Below the pieces are notes generated by a model. That model was not told the origin of the DNA, searched no databases, and saw nothing but the letters and a program-made list of their open reading frames with translations. A stretch of DNA of 64,000 nucleotides from Eutreptiella sp. 'Long Island Sound 2002' (lineage: Eukaryota; Euglenozoa; Euglenophyceae; Eutreptiales; Eutreptiaceae): positions 49,452,843-49,516,842 of the forward strand of contig OZ038384.1 in NCBI GenBank assembly GCA_964036045.1. The letters are read 5' to 3'. A program made the position numbers and the translations under genes. Shown here one piece after another: positions 40,996 to 51,060 of the stretch (positions are counted from its first letter, which is position 1; every line of letters starts with the position of its first letter).

Positions 40996-41040
40996 CGCGT
41001 GCTGGTGGTGGCGTGCTCGCTCTGCTGTTTCGTTCCCCGC

Positions 41041-41924
41041 GAGCCCTGACCCTTGGGGGGGGGTGGTAATGTTGGTGGTGAGGATGGTGTGGGTGCTGGA
41101 GGGGATGATTGTGCCGCTGGTGGTGCCGTTGGCGAGGGTGGTAGGGGCGTTAGTGTAGATGAGGTTGGTGCAGGGCTAGTTGATGGTGGTTAGTTGGTGG
41201 GTCAGCCGGTCACTGTTGTCGCTGTCGTCGTCGCTGGTCGTGTTGGTGCCTCTGACGTCGTGGACACTGATGGTGAGGGTGATGGTTGGTGAGCATGGCG
41301 AGGGTGACGTATGAGGCGTATGTGGTGTTGCCAGTGGTGTCGACGGTGAGGGTGTTGTCTCTGGCCATTGGGGGCGTAACATATGTGGGCCAGAGGTGGC
41401 GGTGGTGGCGAGGGTGCTGTAGATGACGGGTGGTGTAGCCCACGTCGCCGCCGGCGGTGGAGGTGTGGTAGGTGCTGTGGTGGTGAGGGTGGTGTTGGCG
41501 ACGGTTGAATGCCGCGGCTGGTGTACTGGTTGATGGTGGTGGAGCTGTTCTTGGTCTGTGGGTAGTCCCTGTCCGGTGGTGGTGGTGTTGGTGGTGTCGA
41601 CGTTCGTTGATGCCGTTGGCGATGCCAGGTTCCTGGCCTTACGTGGGGTGTCGGTGGCGCTGGTGAGTGCAGGTGGTGCCATGGGCGGCGGTGCCATTGA
41701 CGGCCTGGCCGGGTGTTCTGGCAGTGTTGCCGACGGCGTTGGTGCGGTGGCGGCAGTGTTGTGGTCTTTGGTTCATCGAGGTTGGTGTTTTCTCGGGTGT
41801 TGGTGACACTGATGGTGGGTCGGCGTAGGCGCTGCTTCTGGGTGTGGGTCCGGGTGCAGGAGGTCTTTGGGCTGTTGTGGGCGCTAAGGGCTGGCTTTCC
41901 TGCTGGTGCTGATCATCGTCTTCC
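41041..41924 (-). repeat. GGT/GTT-rich degenerate repeat region, part 1
   Basis: Low-complexity GGTGGTGTTGG-type sequence. The minus strand gives scattered peptides of the type IYSTLATTATSG and TTLANGTTSG. Continues on the other side of the DNA transposon at 43,724. Confidence 0.5.
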
Positions 41925-42133
41925 ACCTAGGATTTTATGGGGTTCAATTATCCCGAAGCTCATTGAGACACAAGTTGAGTGTCTCAACGTGTGTCTCAAC
42001 CTAACCACAACTTGAGTTTTGACAATTTGTGGTGCACCTTGACTATAAGTATTGAAAAAGAAATGGTGTGATGTGCAGTAACCCTGCCATAGACTGTCAA
42101 AATCCATTTCGAGCTCAAATTCCAATGTTTTGC
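41925..42133 (+). repeat. Left terminal inverted repeat
   Basis: Pairs with 43,510-43,723. Contains 41,963-41,987, a perfect 9-bp palindrome TTGAGACAC / GTGTCTCAA with a 7-nt spacer. Confidence 0.85.
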
Positions 42134-42152
42134 AGTGAATCTTGCCCAAACA

Positions 42153-42177
42153 TTGAGACACAAGTTGAGTGTCTCAA
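42153..42177 (+). promoter_or_regulatory. Internal copy of the TTGAGACAC palindrome
   Basis: Identical to 41,963-41,987 (9-bp arms, 7-nt spacer). An imperfect copy is in the right terminal repeat at 43,661-43,685. Repeated short palindromes near element ends are typical of transposase-binding sites; this role is inferred. Confidence 0.5.
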
Positions 42178-42269
42178 CGTGTCTCTCAACTAATCTCGGA
42201 AAGAGATGCGTTTCAAAAATGTATCCTCAAAGCAAATGCACTTGGGCACCACTCTGCTCACTGTTCACT

Positions 42270-42848
42270 TCACTGTTCAATACCCAGGTGCTCCATTATA
42301 GCGTCCAGCTTGCGCTCAACTCGCCTGAGCGCATCCAAAGTTGGACCGCAGTCACTTGGGTTCAAAGAGTCCCTGAAAGTGTTTGTGTGGCATACAAGCC
42401 TCATATTCTCTTCAGAGTCAAAGAAAAACAGGTATATGTGCCCTCTGGCATTCGGGATGCACTGGAATGTATCAAACGGCCGCATGGTTTGGAAGAGGTA
42501 GTGGCTTTCAGGAACCTTTGTACCCTTGGTACCAGTGGCATAACAGTGAAAGGTCAGTGGTTTTTTCGGGCCTACTGCAATCATTGCAACCAGGTGGGAG
42601 GTGTCTGCCTCAATCTGAAAGCCAAAGCGGGCACCCCCCTCTTCAATGCGATAGATGTACTTTCCGTTCGTTGGGAGTTGCGAGTGTACTTTTATCACGG
42701 CCGCCAGCGCCTCCATTGCCTCACGGAATTTTTTGCCATCTGTTTTTGTCAATGCAGCAACACCAGTGCACACTTCTGACCAGGAGTGACTTTTTTTTTC
42801 CAAATTACCACGCAGAGGGAGGAGACTAGTTCTTCTGCCCGTTCTCAT
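42270..42848 (-). CDS. DNA-transposon ORF, unknown protein (last exon)
   Basis: The protein-like part runs from about 42,790: SWSEVCTGVAALTKTDGKKF, EAMEALAAVIKVHSQLP, YIYRIEEGGARFGFQIE, HYLFQTMRPFDTFQCIP, HIYLFFFDSEENMRLV and a C-terminal amphipathic helix DALRRVERKLDAIMEHLGIE. No nuclease signature is visible. The preceding exons appear to be at 42,933-42,860 (PTFANSDGEVSSEDEDST, acidic) and further right, joined by a clear intron at 42,934-43,022. 43,404-43,200 may be another exon (acidic SQRPDSDNDSVLDDSERE). A coding function is supported by composition and introns, not by homology. Confidence 0.5.
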   Translation of the reverse strand: MRTGRRTSLLPLRGNLEKKSHSWSEVCTGVAALTKTDGKKFREAMEALAAVIKVHSQLPTNGKYIYRIEEGGARFGFQIEADTSHLVAMIAVGPKKPLTFHCYATGTKGTKVPESHYLFQTMRPFDTFQCIPNARGHIYLFFFDSEENMRLVCHTNTFRDSLNPSDCGPTLDALRRVERKLDAIMEHLGIEQ

Positions 42849-42933
42849 GTTACAGTGAACTGCACTCGCTTCTTCTGCGTTGAGTCTTCATCCTCTGATG
42901 ACACCTCCCCATCACTGTTCGCAAACGTTGGAC

Positions 42934-43022
42934 CTGCAGGAGTAAGTGACAGAGATTCACAGTAATAATCACAGTGGAGATTGAGACGCAAATTGAGAGG
43001 CACAAATTGCATGTCAACTTAC
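42934..43022 (-). other. Probable spliceosomal intron (89 bp)
   Basis: On the minus strand it begins GTAAGT and ends CTTACTCCTGCAG, both near-consensus. A second candidate of about 50 bp begins GTGCCTCTC near 43,193 and ends TGTGACAG. Both contain CTCAATTTGCGTCTCAAT, related to the terminal-repeat motif. Confidence 0.6.
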
Positions 43023-43509
43023 AACACACTTTCAAATCACTTTCGGTACGCTGGCTGGTCTTGTCGAACGCTGTTGCCCCTCCCTTTGATACACTGTTCA
43101 TTCACTGTTCCCTGTTAACTGCGCACTGTTCGCTGATCGCTGTCTGTCACAGTAAAAATCACTGTCGGCATTGAGACGCAAATTGAGAGGCACCTTCGGA
43201 CATGACCCGGCGTAGACTCTGACTCTGTTCACGCTCGGAATCGTCCAGCACACTGTCATTGTCACTGTCAGGTCGCTGAGATGAGTGGAACGCAGCGAAA
43301 ATGTCGGTACGGAAAATGCCAGTTGCGAAGGAAAAATTATTCCAAACATACTTTTCTTTTTGACATGTTTCAAAAGGCGTAAAAAGACTCCATTGGAGTC
43401 TCAATCTTCATTTCTCCAGGTGCTCGCGGCGAGATCTGGCGACGCTACCAGTGCTGGCGGTTGGTTGCTGTCCCGAATGAACGTGAAATGAAACACAAAC
43501 CATGCTGAT

Positions 43510-43723
43510 TGGGCCAAGATGACACGCGAAAAATTGGAATTTGAGTTTTGAATTGATTCTGACAGTCTATGGCAGCGCTACTGCGCATGAACCTAGTTTC
43601 TTGTAGTCAAGGTGCTCCTCAAATTGTCAAACTGAGGTTGTGGTTAAGTTGAGACACACATTGAGACCCTTAACTTGTGTCTCAATGAGTTAGGGGATAA
43701 TTGGACCTCATAAAATCCTAGGT
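43510..43723 (-). repeat. Right terminal inverted repeat
   Basis: Inverse of 41,925-42,133, ending CATAAAATCCTAGGT. Confidence 0.85.
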
Positions 43724-46400
43724 GCTGGCGGAGGGTGATGTCGCTGGTGTGGTGTCCGCTGGTGTTGCTGCAGGTTTTGGGTGTAGGTGTGGTTTAGGGT
43801 GCAGCGTTGGTGGGCGGCGCCGACTGTGGGTGGTGTGACTGGTGGTGGTGGCGCTAGTGGCAGCGGTAGCTGGGGTGTCGGTTGTTGCTGAGGCTGCCGT
43901 CGTCGGTGTTTTGGTTGGTGCTGCTGATGGTGTCGCTGGTTGTGCAGTGGATGGGGGGTGTGGGCGATGCCATTGTCGCTCGTGGGGCGGGGGGGGTGGG
44001 AAGGGGGACCCGTATCCAGGTGGTTTTTGAGGGTGATGTGGCTATCGGTCGACGGTGCTGCTCTCGGTGGTGTTGTTGAGGGCGATGCGGGTGTTGGCCG
44101 GGAGTGTTGTCGGCGATGCTCTGGTTGTTAGTGCCTGCGGTTCGCAGTCGCAGGTGGTTAACCGGGCTATGCCGCCGCTCAGGATGGTGCAGGTGGTGTC
44201 GGTGACTGTTCGGCTGATGCCGTTGGTGCGGGCTGTGTGGTTGTTGTGTCAGGCGTCGGTGGCGTTGGTGACGGTGATGGTGGTGCGTTGGGGGTTGGTG
44301 CCGGTGGTGGCGCGCCAATGCTGAGGGTGCCGGGGACGCAGGGTGGCTCCGCGTTGTTGGGCCTTCTCCTCGCCACTCCTGGCGGACGGTGCCGCTGGTG
44401 CCGTTGCTTGTGAGGGTGGTGGATGTGATGGTGTTGTTGTGGTCGTTTGTGCTGCCTGGGGTGGTTGTTGTTGATGCTCCGGGTGATGTCGATGCGGTGG
44501 GCGGTGATGCCAATGGTGAGGGTATTGTAGGTAGGCGGTTTGTTGCCCTGCGGTGCTGCTGGTGTTGGTGTTGGTGGGTTTAGTGTGTGCTGTTGCTGTT
44601 GCTACCCCTGGCTGGGGGCCCGGCGGGTGGCGTTGGTGGCGTTTGTTCGCCAGCCCTGCTGGCGTCTTTGGTGACGCCGACTGTGGGGGCGCCCTAGGTG
44701 TTACTCTGTGCTGAGGTCGTGGTGGTGGTGGTAGGAGTGTTGTAGGTGACGGCACCTTGGCACGTCGTTGGTGGGGTTGGTGGTGGTTTGGATAGTGCTG
44801 TCGGTGTTGGCGACGCTGGTGTTGCCGATTATGAGGGCGTCATAGGTGATACTTGGTTGTTGGCATGCCTCGTGGTGGTCTGATGGCGTGGGTGTTGTCG
44901 GTGTTGGTGCTGGGCGCGGCTTGCGTTTGGGTGGTCGGCGGCTCAGGGCGTGCCACTCGTGGCTGGTGGTTGGTTGGCTTGTGGTCCTGGTGGTGCCGGT
45001 TGTCTCTGGTGTTGGGGTATTTTCTTCGGCTGTCCTTGGGTCTGTAGTGGTAGGTGTTGCACCGGTTGTGGTCGAGGGTGTCGATGCTGTGGGTGGGTGG
45101 CGGTGTCGCTGTGTTGCCGCTGTCGGTGGTGCTGGTGACGGTGTTGGTGAGGGCACCGCCGTCGGAGCTCTGGGTGTTGGCGCCGCCGGTGATGCCAAAG
45201 GCAAGGGCGTTGTAGGTGATGCCCTGGTGGATGGTGGTGTTCTGACGGCGGGGGTGGGAACTCGCCACTCCTGGCAGCGGTTCCCATGGGCGTTGCTGGT
45301 CTGTGTGTTGGCCCTGGCCCCCCTTGGTGTCGTTGATGCCGATGGTGCTGCACCGGGTGGTGTCGCTGTGGTGGCTGTCGTTGACGCTCGGGGTTGCTGT
45401 TGCAGAGGTCGCACTGTCGCTGGTGCTGTCGGTCATGCCGGTGGTGAGGTTGTTGCGGTCGTTGCTATGGTTTACGGCGTCTCTGATGTTGCTGATGCTG
45501 CTGGTGGTTGGTGTGGGTCTGTGTGTGGGTGGTCAGTGGCCTGTGTTCGGGGGTGGGCGCTGGCTGGTTCCTGTGGCTCTGTCTGGGAGGGTGTGGAGTA
45601 GGTGGTGTGGGCTGCTGGTGATGCCGTTGGTGAGGGTTGTAGCCTTTTGGGTGCTTGCGCTTTACAAGGGTGGTGGAAGCGATGCCCCGGGTGATGTCGT
45701 GCGTGATGGTGGTGTTGGTGGCGCCGGTGGTGTGGGTGCCGCTGGTGACTGCGTGGTGGGTGGCGCCCTGCGGTTGCTTTGGTGGTGAGGGTTTTGTTGT
45801 TGATGGTTCTGGGCGTGTGCCCTCGCCTCCTCTGGCCGGGGCTCGGTGGTTTGTTGGTTCACTGGTTGTGGTGGCGTTGGTTGCCTCTGTTGGCGGAGGT
45901 TGCCGGTGGTGACGCTGATGGTGGGGTGATGCTGGCATTGGTGTTGTTGATGCCGTTGGCTTGGGTGATGTAGGTGTTGTATCCGGTGTTGGTGTGCGTA
46001 GGTATGGTAGGCGATGGTGAGGACGGCGGTGCCGTCCGTGATGGTCATGGTGAGGGTGTTGTGCTGGCTTGATTGTTGCTGGTGTTGGTGTCTCCGATGG
46101 TCTGGATGCTGGCGGCGGTGGTTCTGGGTGCGCGTCGGTAGGTGGCGCGGGTGTGGTCGTTGGTCAGTGTAGGGTGGCTTCTTGTGTTGGTTTGATGTTG
46201 GCGAGGGTGTCTTAGATGTTTTGCTGGGTGCTGGGGTTGCTGGTGTTGCCTACGGTGCCTCCGTTAGTTCTGGGTGTTTTCGCTGGTGACGGTGTTGTGG
46301 TGTTCGGTTTGGGCGTTGGTGGCGGTGCTGGTGTGGGTGTCGCAGTTACTGGTCCTTGTTTTGGGCGGGGTTGGTTCGGGGTTGCTCGCTGTGGGCGCTT
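43724..46400 (-). repeat. GGT/GTT-rich degenerate repeat region, part 2
   Basis: A recurring plus-strand word, roughly GATGCCNNTGGTGAGGGTGTTGTAGGTGA, is found near 44,400, 44,510, 44,830, 45,190, 45,620 and 46,030. On the minus strand it gives ITYNALAFGITGGANT, ITYDALIIGNTSVANT and similar beta-strand-like peptides. Isolated hairpin motifs (GCCACTCCTGGC) appear from 44,370 on. Could be a minisatellite or the ruin of a repetitive surface protein; no frame stays consistent. Confidence 0.45.
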
Positions 46401-49400
46401 GCCACTCCTGGCTGAGGGCTTGGTGGGTCTACCCTTGTGTCCTAGCGGTTTTTGTGGCAGCCCTGCAGCTCCCCTGGCGGGGGGTTGCTGGGTTCTTGTT
46501 CTTAGGTTGTTCATGTGTTGTGTGCGTTTGCGGTGCGGGCGGTGGTCGCGCTTTGGTGTGTGGTGTGCGTTTTCGGGCTCGTGTCAGTGGCGGCTGTGGC
46601 GCTGTGTGTTGTGTGCACGCGTGGGCGTGTGTGCGGTGGGTTGGTGGTGCGTTCAGGTGCCTGTCCTCGCCTTTCTGGGCCTGGTTTGGCGGCTCGGTGT
46701 GGGTGCGGGGGCTGTGTGTTGTGGCCCCTCTCCCGCCCCGGCTGTGGGGTCCGGGTGTGGTTTCCGCCACCCCTGGCTGGGGTCTGTTGGTGTTGGTGTG
46801 TCCCCCCGTCGCCCCCTTTGCTTGCCCTCCTCCCTCTGTCTCTTTGCCGCGTCGCTTGGGGCGGTGTTCCCCTGGTGCCTTGCCCGGGCCTTCCCGGCTG
46901 TGGTGGGTGGGTAGGGGGGATTCCTTGTCGCTGGCTCGGGTCCCTTCCCCTGGTGTTTCCCCTTGGGGGGGCCGATGCTTGCACTCCCCGTCAGGGTGTA
47001 ACTCTGTTGTACGGGCCGTCCATTTGTACCCGCTCGGTACAAATGGATCTGCTCCGTAGCCAGGTACTCCAGCCGTTCCCCACACCGGGGTCGGGTACAC
47101 TGTGGGTCGCAGGGGAGTCCTGGCGGGATAGGCGTGTCTCTTGCCTGCCCCGATTGACGGTTTGCCCTACCCGCAGCCACTCGCTGGGCCCGAACCGCAG
47201 TACGTGCCGTGGGGAGTGCTCTTGGTCAGGCCCATCGGTCACCCCCCCAGGCCGGTGCCACCGCGGGCCGCTGACCAACGGTCCCGGGCGTATCCCACCT
47301 TATTGCGTGTGCTCATGTGGGGCCGATATGGTCACCGGGGGGCCCCCAAAACCCCTGAGGTTGGGTCCCTTGCCTGCGTTTCCCGTGGGCCCCTTTCGTC
47401 CCGCCCCCCCTTTCGCTGTGTGGTTTGTGGTGGTGGGTTTCCCGTCTCTCCCGGGTGGGCTGGTGGTGGTGGGGGGGCGGCTCCTCGCCTTTCCTGGCCG
47501 TGTTGCTTGCGTGTGTGTCCCCGCCTCCCCTGGTTGTGGTTCGCCGCCGGTGGCGGCGGGTGGTCCCCCGCCTCTCCTGGCTGAGGGTCCCGGTCTTGGG
47601 TGTGGCTCCCCGCCACTCCTGGCTCGGGTCCTCTGGTGTTGGTGGGGGGTGGGCCTTCGCCACTCCTGGCTGAGGTCTGCCGGTTTGCGGGGTGTGGTCC
47701 CTCGCTTCCGGCTGTGGGTTCTGGGTGGGCGTTCCCTCGCCACTCCTGGCTGAGGGCCCCAGGTGCGGTCTCCCGCCACTGCTGGCTGGGGGCCCGCTGG
47801 AGCTGGTGGTGGGTGGCCCCTCGCCACTCCCGGCTGAGGGTCCTGGGCGCGGTTCCCAGCCACTCCTGGCTGGGGTCCGCTGGCTGCGGTGGTGGCTGTC
47901 TCCGCGGGGTTTGGTTGGGGGTTTCCCGTGTTGCGTGTGTTTGTGGCGCGGCGCGCTGGTGTGTGCGTTGTGTGTTTGTGGCGGGTGTGTGGGTGTGGGT
48001 GTGTTTTTCGTGTGTGTTGGCGGGTGTGTGGCGGCGTGTGGCAGTTTGTCTCCCTGGCTGGGGCTTGCTGCTGGAGTAAGTGTGGGTGGGCATGTGGCTG
48101 GTGTGTTGGCGGTCCCTCGCCACTCCTGGCGGAGGTTCCTGCGTGCGTTTCCCCGCCACTCCTGGCTGGGTTGCGCTGCCGATGGTTGTGGGTGTTCCTC
48201 GCCGCTCCTGGCTGAGGGCCCCGGGTGCGGTTCCTTGCGACTCCTGGCTGGGGTCCGCCGGCGGTGGTGGTGCCTGGTTGCTTGCCCCTCTTGAATGTGG
48301 TCCTGGTTGCGGTTCCCCGCCACTCCTGGCTCGGGTCCGCTGGCCGCGGCGGTGGCCGTTTGCGTGTGGTTGGGTGGGGGCTTCTCGTGGTGTGTGTGTT
48401 TGTGGCGCGGTGCGTGCGCGCGCGGTGTCTGTGCTGGTGTGTGTGTCGTGTGTTCGTGGTGGCGTGGGTGTGGGTGTGTCTTCCGTGTGTGGTTGTGTCT
48501 GTGTGTGTGTGTGTGTGGGTGTGTGGCTGGGGCCGGCTGGGGCTTGCCGCTGGTATGGCTGTGGGTGTGGTTGGTGTATGCCGTGGTTGGTCCCTCGCCA
48601 CTCCTGGCGGAGGTTCCTGAGTGCGATTTCCCGCCACTCCTGGCTGGGTTTCGCTGTCGGTGGTGGGGGTTGCTCCTCGCCACTCCTGGCTGAGGGCCCC
48701 ACGTGCGGTTCCCCGCCACTCTTGGCTGGGGTCCGCTGGCGGCGGTGGTGTGTGGTGGCTTGCCACTCCTGGCTGCGGGTCCCGGTCGCGGTTCCCCGCC
48801 ACTCCTGGCTGGGGGGTCCGCTGGTGGCGGTTTTTGGGTGGGCCCCTGCCACTCCTGGCTGAGGGTCTCAGGGGCGGCTCCCCGCCACTCCTGGCTGGGG
48901 TCCGCCGGCCGCGGCGGTGGGTGTTTCCGCGGGTGGGGGTTTCCCGTGTTGTGTGTGCTTGTGGCGCGGCGTGTGCGTGTGGTGCCTGTGCTGGTGTGTG
49001 TGGTGTGTGTTCGTGGTATCTGTGTTGGTCGTGGTGCGGGTGTGGGCGTGCCTTCTGCGTGCGTTTGTGTGTGTGTGTGTGTGTGTGTGTGCGGGTGTGG
49101 TGTGTTGGTGGCGTGCGGTGTGGTGCGGTGTGGTGTGTTGGTGGGGGTGTGGCTGGTCTGTGGTGTGGTTGGTCCCTTGCCACTCCTGGCGGAGGTTCCT
49201 GTGTGCAACTCCTCGCCAGTCCTGGCTGGGCTTCGCTGCTAGTGGTGGTGGGCGTTCCTCGCAACTCCTGGCTGAGGGCCCCGGGTGCGGTTCGCCGCCA
49301 CTCCTGGCTGGGGTCCGCCGGCGGTGGTGGTGTGCGGCTCCCCGCCTCTCCTGACAGGGGCCTGCTGGTTGCGGTGGGGTGTTTCGCGAGTTGGGGTGTC

Positions 49401-49900
49401 CCTTGTTGTGTGTGTTTGTGTTGTGTGTGGCCGTGCGCGGTGGCCGTGCTGTGTTGTGTGTTGCGTGGGTTGTGGTGTCCTCGTTGTTGGTGGTGTGGTG
49501 TGGTGGTGCGGTGGGTGTGTCTTTCGCGTGCGCTGGTGTGCGTGGTTGCGTGTGTGTGGTGTGTCGGTTGTCTGTGGTTTGGTGTCCCCGCCTCTTTTGG
49601 TTGGGGCTTGCAGCTGGTGGTTGTGTGGTTGTGGTTGGTGTGTGGTGTGGGTCCCCCGCCACTCCTGGCTGAGGGACGTGGGTGCTGCGCCCCGCCACTC
49701 CTGGCTGGGGTCCGCCGCTGTGCGGTGGTGGTTGGCCCCTTGCCACTCCTGGCTGTGGGGCTTGGTTGTGGGGCCCCGCCACCCCTGGCTGGGGTCCGCC
49801 GCGGGGTGCCGTGGTTGGTCTGTCGCCACTCCTGGCCGAGGGCCGTGGGCGTGGTTCCCCGCCACTCCTGGCTGGGGTCCACTGGTTGTGGTGGTGGGGG
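46401..49900 (-). repeat. Dense bulged-hairpin tandem array
   Basis: About 30 copies of a 21-24 bp imperfect palindrome with loop-centre CTCC. Two alternating types are CCTCGCCACTCCTGGCTGAGG and CCCCGCCACTCCTGGCTGGGG, spaced about 35-50 bp, with breaks of GTGTGTTTGTGG-type sequence near 47,940-48,080, 48,370-48,590, 48,950-49,170 and 49,420-49,650. Orientation equals that of A2. All frames are open across the array because of its composition, so the long Trp/Gly/Pro-rich frames here are not taken as genes. Confidence 0.8.
47019..47047. other. Perfect 12-bp hairpin with 5-nt loop
   Basis: TCCATTTGTACC and GGTACAAATGGA flank CGCTC. It is unlike the surrounding GC-rich repeats in composition and I found no second copy. 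Could be a structured RNA element or a recombination-generated palindrome. Confidence 0.6.
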
Positions 49901-50209
49901 CCCTGGGTGCCCTTCTCCTTGGTCTTGGTGTGTGTGTGTGTGCTGTGTGGCGCTTCGTGTTGGTGTGGGCGGCTTGGGGGGGTTGTGCGCGGTGTGGCCT
50001 GTGTCTGTGTGCGTGTGTGTGCGTGCCGTGTGTGGTTGGTGGGGTGTGTCCTACCTTGGTTGGTTCTCGTATTCGGGCGGCATGGTCATGGTCAAAAAGC
50101 AGAAGAAAAGCAATAGAAGAGGTCCTGTAGACGTGTAGCAGAAATGTGTGGTATGCGTAATGCGTAATACATACCTCTCTTTTTGTCGCACCGCGCTTTT
50201 TTCCCCTGT
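49901..50209. other. Transition from hairpin array to AT-richer repeats
   Basis: GT-rich microsatellite-like sequence, then unique sequence. No gene visible. Confidence 0.4.
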
Positions 50210-51060
50210 AGAGAGAGAGCGTGTGCAGGCCTTTGGGGGGTTGGTTGGTTTTTTTTGCGTGTTGTGCCTTGTGTCCCTTTTTTTTCTTTTTCTGTAGCGT
50301 CGTCGATAACATACCTCTTTGCCTTGCATTTTCCCTATAGAGAGGGCATGGAAGGCGCCTTTGTTTTTTCTTCGTAACATACTTGCCATACCTTGTGTAG
50401 CTTCTCGTTGTCATTCCCTATAGAGAGAGCGTGTGCATGTTTGTGGGTGGGGCGGGGGTGGGGTTTCATACCATGCTTCGCCTTGATCTTGTCTCCGTCT
50501 TCTTGTACCTTGCGGCCTTGTGTACGTTTGTGTATGCGTGTGCGGTCCGTCCCTTTGGCGCCCTCCCTCACATTCTTAACATACTTGTTCGCCATACCAT
50601 TGTTTCCCCGTGGTTCGTGGCCATCCCCTATAGCGAGAGCGTGTGCGTGTTTGCGGGTGGGGCGGGGTGGGGTTTCATACCATTTTTCTCCTTGCTCTTG
50701 TCTCCGTCCTCTTGTACCTTGCGGCCTTGTGTATGTTTGTGTATGTGTGCGTGGTCCGTCCTCTTGACGCCCTCCTTCATATTTATTATAACATACTTGC
50801 TCTCCATACCATTGTTTCCCCGTGGTTCGTGGTCACCTCTTTTAGCGAGAGTGTGTGCACGTTGTGTGGCCGGGGCGGGGGTGGGGTTTCATACCATGTT
50901 TCTCCTTGACCTTGTCTCCATTTTCTTTCATTTTGGGGTCCTGTGTACGTTTGGGTATGTATGCGTGATGCGACCCCTTGGCGCCCTCCTTCGTATTTTT
51001 AACATACTTATTCGCCTTTCCATTGTTTCCCCATGGTCCGTGGCCGCCCCATATCATTTG
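50210..51060 (+). repeat. ~211-bp tandem repeat, about 3.5 copies
   Basis: GAGAGCGTGTGC recurs at 50,425, 50,635 and 50,847. Each unit has GGGGTTTCATACCAT, CTTGTCTCCGT, TTGTGTACGTTTG and AACATACTTG with CCATTGTTTCCCCGTGG. The minus strand gives similar basic peptides (ANKYVKN...KHGMKPHPRP) in two units, but unit lengths of 210 and 212 do not keep frame. Confidence 0.8.

Larger units (their letters stand above)
24951..41040 (-). mobile_element. Family A non-LTR retrotransposon, copy A2 (near full length)
   Basis: Reading 5' to 3' on the minus strand: ORF1 (about 41,000-37,141), ORF2 (37,262-31,973), ORF3 (32,001-27,852), 3' region with hairpin repeats, and a simple-repeat tail at 24,951. The 3' end is fixed by comparison with the plus-strand 3' fragment ending at 56,184, which has the same terminal words and tail. 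The 5' boundary is approximate and defined only by the change to GGT-rich repeat near 41,040. Architecture APE endonuclease, RT, RNase H and cysteine protease resembles the Dualen/RandI clade described from Chlamydomonas; that placement is inference. Multiple stops and frameshifts make it inactive. Confidence 0.8.
41925..43723. mobile_element. DNA transposon with ~215-bp terminal inverted repeats
   Basis: The ends are inverse copies starting ACCTAGGATTTTATG at both extremities. Similarity continues inward through CAATTATCCC, CATTGAGACACAAGTT, TGTGTCTCAAC, ACCACAAC, TTTGACAATTTG, GCACCTTGACTA and CTGCCATAGACTGTCA, about 80% identical over about 215 bp. The element (1,799 bp) is much lower in GC than the GGT-rich sequence it splits. 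If the TA inside CCTAGG is the target, a TA duplication as in Tc1/mariner-like elements is possible; otherwise no target duplication is visible. It encodes one unrecognised protein and no known transposase motif, so it may be non-autonomous or a new type. Confidence 0.85.

Noticed and set aside
47300-50138. Open frames of 500-860 codons on both strands in the hairpin array
   Set aside because: All frames are open at once, the peptides follow the hairpin repeat (HSWLRAPG, PLLAEGP) and switch frame between units. Composition explains them.
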